This document shows positions 11,601-20,600 of a DNA stretch of 23,267 nucleotides, piece after piece. The stretch's first letter is position 1; every line of letters begins with the position of its first letter. The DNA lies in contig BLXT01003735.1 of assembly GCA_019648995.1 (NCBI GenBank), positions 490,588 to 513,854 on the forward strand, given 5' to 3'. Source of the DNA: Plakobranchus ocellatus. Lineage: Eukaryota; Mollusca; Gastropoda; Plakobranchidae. The notes beneath the pieces were generated by a model, which made no database searches, was not told where the DNA came from, and worked only from the letters and a program-made list of their open reading frames with translations. The position numbers and the translations under genes are program-made.

Positions 11601-14600
11601 TGTGTTTGAAGTTTCTAAATATGAAAAGAACAACAAGGGAAAGGCACTGAATAGCATTGATCCATTCTTTTATAAAAAAATCAAAACCCATTTAATGAAA
11701 AAAAATGTATTTACCACAGATAAAATATATAAAGTTGAGTCCATTGGATACAAACTATTCAACTTAATTAACAGTTGGCCTCTTAAATAACACATATAAC
11801 ATTTTTAGGTCTTATTTGTAAAGAGTTTTTAAATTATGAAGTTAAATAGGAGCAAATGTTGAGAAAATCGTTTAAGCAATGCACTCAGTGATGAACATTT
11901 TAAGGTCAATCAGCATTAAATTTTTTACTGTTAATTCTTTGTAATACTCACCAAGATCATCCTCATTGATTCCAGTTTCTTCAAAGGATTTGAGCTGAAG
12001 GAAACAGTCTTTGAGAACCTATGATTGTGAGACACAAAACAGCCACAATTTTCTTTCAATGACTTTTCAAGTTGTTTTTTTTAACAGGAAGGGTTAAAAA
12101 AATGAAATTACTCTTCAAGTATTTGTTAAGTTTTTGTAGTTTAAGAATAATCTGTATTCATGGATGTAATTGCTTTTAATTTTCAATGCACCACAGTTCA
12201 CTTGAAAGAAATATGTGTAGTAGTCTCACAAAATGAGTCGAGATGTGGGTCTGCATCTCTGGGTTCAACTCAAAATATTAAAGTAAAGAAGTAAAAATTC
12301 ACAATGCTTTTATGTACACAAACTCTATTGCATGTCTAAAGAAAGTTCTCCTTATAGAGAGGTGAGTTGTTTTCACCCCTCTAGTTAGTGGTTTTGATTT
12401 AAACTCAATCATGCAAAAGTGAAACTCAACTCATTTTGTGGGACCGCTACACATATGCCTTTGTGTTTCTCAAATTTTTAGAATAGCTAGGTTTTTACAA
12501 TATTTATTAAGTAATGAAATCTTTTACAATCAAAAGACATATAACAAGAAATTAATAATAAATAATAATAATAATAAGTTTATTTATATAGGGCCTTCTC
12601 TCTATCGAGCTTGAGATACTATGTGCTGTACACATGGATTCACATTCATCATTCAACAAGGGAATGAACATAACATTGAATCCGAATTCCAGACATTTGA
12701 TGGAGGGCTATACCATACCTTAGCAATTTGATAGGAAAAGGCTTGTTGGGTGTAGTTATTTAAACATACCCTGAGCTTTAACAGCATATTTAAACATGAA
12801 ATCTCAAATTCCTTGTTGGAGCTCAAGGCTTCACTAGATTTTTTAAGTACAGAGGAACCTCTGAATCTTATTGACATGAAAAGCAATAGACACAGTTTGT
12901 AGTGGATCCATGATTGCTTTTCAAATTAATTGAATTTGTTCATGAAACTATAGACGTCTTGATACTCTGTCCCTTTATACACTTGGAGCAACCGTTTTAC
13001 AGATGTTGTGAGCAAAATAGGCAGTAATATATTCTCAAAATCAGTCAAAATGAACCACAAGAAGCATTGTATGCATTTGAACTGTATTTGATTGTGAATC
13101 TCTTGTGTAAACTTTTTAGTGGCGACAACTAGATTGATTCTGTGTAAAGATATATCACTGTTCAATATCAAGATTGTAAAAAATGAAAATATTATTTTAG
13201 ACATGGTTTTTAGATACAATCTGTAATTTTCACATGAAATTTTATGCAAAATAGCTGGTGTTTACTTTGTTGAATTTATTCATTGTAGCTTAAACAATGC
13301 CTACCTCCAATTCATTTTCTTTGAATAAAATGGACTCTTGCATCTGTTTGAATTCTTCCTCTCTCAGCTCAAGCCTCTCATTAGAGTTTGATAATCTGTA
13401 AGAAAGAAAAAAAAACCCATTAAAATGGCTGTGTTTTACTTATAAACATAAATGTTTAAACTTCTTCAGTCTTTTCATAACTTTAAATACCTACTTGATT
13501 GAAATCCTGATTTACTTACCTGTTTTCTTGTTTGTTTGATTTCTTTTTTATCCATTTTACATAATTAGTACATCATATTGCATTGAGAAGAAAAATGAAA
13601 AATTGTTTGTCCACTGATTCTCATTTTACAATTTTAACCCCTGCTGCTGAGTTCTCCACATTCAAATAGATTTACCAGAGCCTGATGTATCCACACACAC
13701 ATTTCATTGCTTTATTATATTAATGACTTAAATATTCACTTTTGAATGTTATTTTTCTTTATAACTTTTGATCAAGATAATTTGCTAATATATCTCTCAT
13801 ATCATAATAAGAATATAAAATTTACTTCTCTTTCCAGTCCTCAGCCTCTTGTAATAACTGCAGAAAAAAAAAAAGAGAAAAGGGAAGGGTTCATTAAAAT
13901 ATAGTATTACTATAATTCTAAAAATGTAACAGATTAGAAGAAAAATAGACATCACTAAATGTGAAACGTTTACATAAATGATACCATTCTTCAGCTTGTC
14001 ACGAGCTACAACACACAAGCTCATAAGAATCTAAAAAATTTTCATGCATGTCTTAACTCAATAACACTGAGCGGCCGACGGAATAATACGAATGACCGAC
14101 GGCCACTAACACTAAGAAAGAAAGTAGCAGAGGGAAAAAACTCTGTCCAGATGTGGGAAAAAAAAATCCGGACACAAAAAATTAAGACTAATCCTGCATG
14201 TCAGACAATACATTTAACAATTTTGAGAAAAATAGGCATTTAAAAACAATTTTACACCTTTTAGGCATAATTCGAATACATTTTTTGTTCAGATTAAAAT
14301 CTGGTTTTCAGCTATGTAAACAGTTGCAGGAAAGAGTTAAAAAAATATATATAAATGATAAAAATATTATTTGACCCTTGTTTGAATTCACATTAATTTG
14401 CTATAAAACTGATACAGATTATGTTAAAAAAAAAAAAAAAAAAAGAGCAATAGCTTTCATTGTACAATCAAGAGTGCAAATGATGAAATTCAAAGAATTG
14501 ACAGTAGTTTTAAGTACAAAAATAACTGAAGGCAGAATGACACAGTTTTTTGTCAAATCATTGGGCCACATTAGAGCTGACCTATTATTAAATTAAGTGC

Positions 14601-17600
14601 AGTCAAATAAGAATGATCTCTGAAGAATAATTATGAAACATCCACCTGATCTTTGCTGGTCTGGAGCTGTTCAACTTGTTCTGTGAGCCCATTGATTTCA
14701 AATCTCAATGTTTCTACAGCTTCATTCCTGTCCTTCAGTTCTGCGCAAAACTGGAAAAACATAAAAAGAATATCTTTTTTGAAACTAAGTAAAGACTATG
14801 ACATATCAAGGTCAGGCAAAAAGATACATTTCATTAACAATTTTTACTTTAAAAAGTTGCCAATAGTAAAACTTTATTTCAGGATAATATGAAAGGAACT
14901 ACGTAGTTGAAAGGGAAATATCCTCACTCTAAATCTTCAAATCCTTTCCTGGGAAAAAACTACATCAAAGAGCGCCAAACCTTGAGCAAGAAAGAAATAA
15001 ATAAAGGAGAAAAAAAAATTCAGACCTTATGCATTCAAGGAAGACAAAGAATTTTTAACTATCCACAGAATTACCTTTTGAGATTCCTGCTCCAATTTTT
15101 TATTGCTTTCATCAAGCTTCTTTATTTGCTTTTCTAAGTCTTTAGTCTGAAAAATAGTTGATTTCCACTGCATTAGATACAATTTTGAATGAAATAAAAA
15201 AAAACCATAAAATTAAATGCTTGTTAAGAAGGTTTGATTTCATCTGATTTTGTCAATACAGTTATACAATTAAAATGCCCAGTTTGTTTTCTTGCTGAAA
15301 TTAAAACATTGCTTATTCGTAAAAAAAAAAAGTTTGTATGTCACATTAAAGAATATATAAATGTCATATCAGGAATATCAGCATAGAAGCAAATGAATGT
15401 ACAGCTGAAATTTAAAGAAATGAATTGCCACTTGGCTTTCAATAACATTTTCTTGGGAAAAATTTCGCTTATTATTCGACTTAATGAAACAGATTAGTGT
15501 TTGATACTCAGAAAATTTGATTCAACAGGAATAAAAGTAAGCAGACTATGCAGCTTTATTTTTGTGAAATGTTACACAGATTGTTGGTTACCCTCTTGCT
15601 GTGTTGCTTGACTTCTCCCTGACTTGTATTGGCATTATTTCTCACTTCATCAAGTTCCTCCTGCAGTGTCAGTACTTGACTCTTTAGGGTTTCATTGTGC
15701 AGCTATTAAGAAAAATTCAAAAAACTTTGACAGACACATAACATAATAACAAACATGAAATAGCTAATTTAGGGAAATAAAGATTATGTTTGTCTATTGA
15801 GTTTTGTCTTTTGATGTTATATATTTTATTCTAAACTATTAACCTGCAAAAAAGTTATTAAATAACTTCTAATGTATGCCCTCTATACAATTCTGAAGGA
15901 CAACAGTTCAACCAAGATAAATTTCTCACGATTTTTCGATCAGCAACATAAAAACACATTATTCTCTCCCTCTGTCTCTCACATACACACTCAAAAAATC
16001 TATGTTATTTAGTCTATCTGAGTTCATACCAATAAGTCTGTATTTTGTTGATAGTCCTAACTCAACTGAAATGTGCAATTCAATTGAATGCTATAAAATT
16101 TTCCAAAACTAACAGTAAGGGTTGACTTTCATCTATATTATAAAAGGCATTAAAACATCTAGGCTTGACTTTTCTACCACATCTCCTCCTGAACTGCTCT
16201 ATGCACAGCCTTAACTTTTTGTGGAAAAAAATCTACCTTTAATTTTTTGTGGAAGATAACCTACCTAATTTAGTGTCACATCTAGTAAATAAAAAACCAA
16301 GGAATACTTACTGATTTTAAAAAATTATATTTTTTATTTCAAAAACCTATTTTCCGCAATCACAAACCAAAACCAAAACCAAATAATACCTTTCCGGTAA
16401 AGAAAAACAAATATATGGTAACATTTGAAGAATAAGCTTATTTCTATTTTTATTCTTGGCTAGGACAAACAGATTTAAAGCTTCAATAAAATACCATATC
16501 AAAGCAACATTTCATCTATTTCTCATAAAGCAAGTAAAGAAACTGATAATCTTTCGCCTAATGGAGTGAGTTTGAGAAAAAAAATTATTTGGCCAACGCT
16601 AGGAAGCAAAAGTAACCAGGAAAAAAAGAGCGAAAGTGATGCTCTCTCCGCCATTTCAATACTTTCACTGACATGCAAACGTTGACAGATTTGATTTTTG
16701 TGGATATCTCAATTTAGGCAATCTATAAGGTCTAGCAATATATAAAAACTGCCATAAGACATTTTTCAGCATTTTAAGCCTTTCCTTTCTGGTTCATTTG
16801 AACGGGTAAACATGCTTGTCTAGTAATAAAGTTCTAAAAACCGACACTGGTAGTTCTAGGGCAGGCTCAAAATAAAAAATAGTGATAACAAACTTACTTT
16901 ACACTTTACAGAGGGATTATGATTCATTTTCATTGTTCTTTGTTTTTGTTTGAGTTTCCTTTTTAGAATTACATTTGACTGTTCTAACCTTAATGGTATG
17001 GAGTTCAGCCTCATGCTTGCTGGCTTCTTTCTTGCACCTTGTAGCTTCCTCTTTTAGATGCTTGCTCTGTATTCATTAATATTGCAACAAATATAACATA
17101 CTTAACTAAGCAAAATCTAAACTAGCTTCTAGATCAAGTTGAACCGATTCACTGAAATCATGGCCAAAGAGTCAAAGTGTGTGACCTCGCTAACATTGTT
17201 AATTTTCTTATACAAAGTAGCATCATTGTTGAGTGAACCCTTCAGATGGCCTCATCATTCAATTGTGCTTCAACATCCCGTCTTATTCCTGTGAATACCT
17301 TGTTGTTAATCTGTTGTATTAAATTTTACCGAATAACATTAAAAAAAAAAAAACAGTCTATAATGGATATACATTACAATGTGACCCATGCATAAGAAAT
17401 GATCCATTTATAGTCAGTTACCCATCAGGGATTTAAAGGAATGTAACTGAATTTGATACAGAATCTTAATTTTTGCATGTTTAAGAAGTTTACTCTATTC
17501 TTCTCCTTCATAAAACTTATGACATCTCAATCTATGTTCAGCTGCTTTAATTCATATCTTAGTTAGACAGTTGTGAAAAATGAATTATTTTCTTTGTATA

Positions 17601-20600
17601 TAATCTGTATTGACCAAAAATGTAAGTGTTTTTCTTGTACATGAAAATAAGTTTTCCCCTGATTACCGCTTGTAAGTTTGTATAAATTGCAAGGCATAAA
17701 TCTTTTTATGTAGTCAATAATGACTGGAATTTATAATGTGATGCAGCCCTGTCAGCGGCTGCAAACGAAATAGACAGATTACATATTTTTCTTTTGTGTT
17801 TAACCACTTTAGCATTATTCAACTATTATGACCTGATCATGATGATAGAAAGATACATACCTCAGCTTTAGTGTCTTGAATCATGTCTTCAATGTTTTCC
17901 CTTTCCTTTGTAGCTAGCAATAGTTTTGCTTCTAACTCTTGAATGATATCTAGATTTGAAAGTAAACATGAAATTAAATAAAAAAAAGAATTAACAAAGG
18001 ACAAAGCTGGTTCTGATAACACTTTACCAAAAGCAATACGCCATCAACTTTTAAAGTATTTTCCATAAATTTTTTAAAAAATATAATGAACCGAAAAAGC
18101 ATTTTTTCCCTTCACTATAAACTTAAGTCTACATTCACATAATATCAATAATGATTGTTTAACTACAAACATCTTTATTGCGGTGAAACCTACCTACTGA
18201 TGCTCTGAGCCTCTTTTTCATCTTGTTACCACCCTGAAATGTAGAGATGCAATAAGTCAAAATAATTTTTTTTTTTTAAAGAAAAGCAGTTCATTTATTG
18301 ATTGTCATTGGTTTTTTAATTTAAGTTTCAAAGCTAAAATCAGATCAAATTAGATCTAATTAATGCTTTGGCCTACGTGGGTCTCACCAAAAACAAATGA
18401 TTTCTTCCTTGAAATTAAAAAATCTTAAGGCAAAACCTTATGATTTCTTTTTTATTTGTCTTCAGTGACAAAATGTGTATACATGGTCTTTTGGTTTTGT
18501 TTTTTAATTCAACTTGGAACCAAGGTCAGTATGTTTCTAAAACACAAATTTTTAACCTTGAGACTGACCTTTACTACTTGAGATTGACTTGATGCAACAG
18601 TTATAAACCTTTTATTATAAACAGATGCTGATAGGTTTACACTGTAATACCAATTTCCTAGTGAAATAAAATCTACACATAAAGATGGAATATATAGACC
18701 ATGGATTGTACTTTTAGAATATAGTTTTGCTACTGCCCCCCCAATTGTATTCTTTATCCCCTGAAAAGCATGGGATCACTCACTGAAAAACAACAGGAAG
18801 TGATAGTGATGAGCACAAGCATTGCCATGGTCACAGAGCTAGCTATGATCGTCATCGTAGGAGACAGACCCAGTAGTTCCTGCTCAAGCATAGATTGGAT
18901 GGATGAAGGCAGCTAAATCAAGAAGAAGAATAGAAGTGAAAAAAAAATTTTTAAGTCTTTTTTCATTTTCATAATGCAAACCACACCAAACTAAAGGCAG
19001 TTTTAACACTTAAATAAAATCAAAGAGACGAAGGGAATGAAGCTTGTTAATTTAAGTTATCCTCTCTTTTCTGAGTCTTTTGTTTATTTTTATATTTTAT
19101 AAAGGAGAATATGTGGGGTGTAACCACAAAATGAGAGAATTTAAATCAGAAAAAATTAAATCAAATTTAATAGGTCCTTATTTTCAATATTTTATCTTAA
19201 ACTCTCTTACTCTATTTGGGAGAGTTTTGCAGACATGGATATCAATGGTGAGTGTCCTCGAAGATGTACTGAATACAACTTTTCAAGACTGTTTTTTGCC
19301 ACAAATTGTCTCATTTTGCAGTAACACTAAGCATTTTAGTATGAAACAGAAAATAATGTGACTAATATTTTGAACAGTCAAGAGAAAAAGTCATTTGATT
19401 TTTCTGTACAAAAAGATTTCTGTACTGTGTACAAATAAATAAAACACATCAATAGTTATGCCCAAGCTTAGTTCATTAAAATCACATCATACCCTTTCAA
19501 TCACAGTCTTTGCATGCTCTTCCATAGCAAGGAGAAGAGTTTTAGCAAGACCTGGAGAGTCCTGAGCCTGTTCTTCATTTTCTTTCTTGTACAGATCTCC
19601 ATCGTTGATCTTCCTTGTCTGATGCACAGATCCAAACTCATATTCTCCACCACCCACAGGTTCTGAACCCTCTGGAGCTTCTCTCTCAACAGGTGGAACA
19701 GGAACTGCACCCATATCTGCAGGGCTCTCTGTGCTTGAAGAAATCTGGTGTTTGAATATCAAATTAATAAATAAAAAAATCGTTTTGGCCTGCTTCAAGC
19801 ACACCACTATTATTTACATTAAAAACCATTTTTTCCAGCCTTGCATACTTTTCACAGGACATAAAATAATTAATAAAAATTAACTTTACAGCAAAATGGA
19901 TTAAAGCAATTAATTTCCAACACATTAGTTTGAAATTATAATTAGTTTCTTACCATTGAATCCTTATTTGCTCTGTCTGCATCTGATGGTTCTGACATAT
20001 CGTTAACATCAATAGGCAGTGTTGCCAAATCCTCAGAGCTCAAAGACTTATCAGTGACATGTGTCGGTTGCACTGATGCTACTGGGACGGACCTTACATC
20101 TGGTTCTTTCTGTTGTGCTCCAGCATCAAAACCAGATCCACCACCAGTCTCTTGGTGATTTAGAATTGGCTTCTGCAGCTGCTGGGAGGAACTAACAGAG
20201 AGAACTTTACGGCTGTTAAAATCCACGCTTTCATAAGACGCTTCTGCAGGATTTAAATCTCTAACTAGATCATCCTTTACATCCGCTGGGCCACCATCAG
20301 TTCTCAAAGTATCTGTGACATTTTCCACCAGTGAACTGTAAAGGGGAATACCTGAGGCAGGCCAAGTTTCATCGGACATGGAGGCTGACAATAAGGATGC
20401 AGATTCTGTTGGTGTAGGTAAAACCAGAGACGACAGAGCAATCACTTCAACATTGTTTATTGCAGTTTCCATTTCGTTTGCAGATGCCTGAAGCTGTAGA
20501 GATGGTTTGAGAGATTCTATAGATTCTTGAAACGGTGGGAAAGCAGATAAAAGTTCTGTATTTTTTGTGTCGTATTCCTGACCAGTAGCAGCAGCTTTAC

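Larger units (their letters stand above)
12019..13304 (-). other. Intron l
   Basis: This 1286-base intron carries the 246-bp inverted-arm element and the AAT-linked repeat box. The segment 12640-13260 shows no repeat or exon that I can identify. Confidence 0.75.
15703..16988 (-). other. Intron g
   Basis: This 1286-base intron holds the 28-bp duplication and the AACCAAA simple repeat. I see no credible additional exon. Confidence 0.75.

Noticed and set aside
12926..13249. 107-codon minus-strand frame
   Set aside because: It lies inside intron l, has no splice-compatible role, and its Ile/Leu/Phe/Asn-rich product resembles chance translation of A/T-rich DNA.
18234..19492. Internal promoter for a short TANGO1 isoform
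   Set aside because: Vertebrates make a short form lacking most of the luminal part, but no start exon or promoter can be recognised here by eye.
19501..19710. 69-codon minus-strand frame
   Set aside because: It is an alternative frame of the membrane-proximal exon; only the phase-0 frame joins its neighbours.
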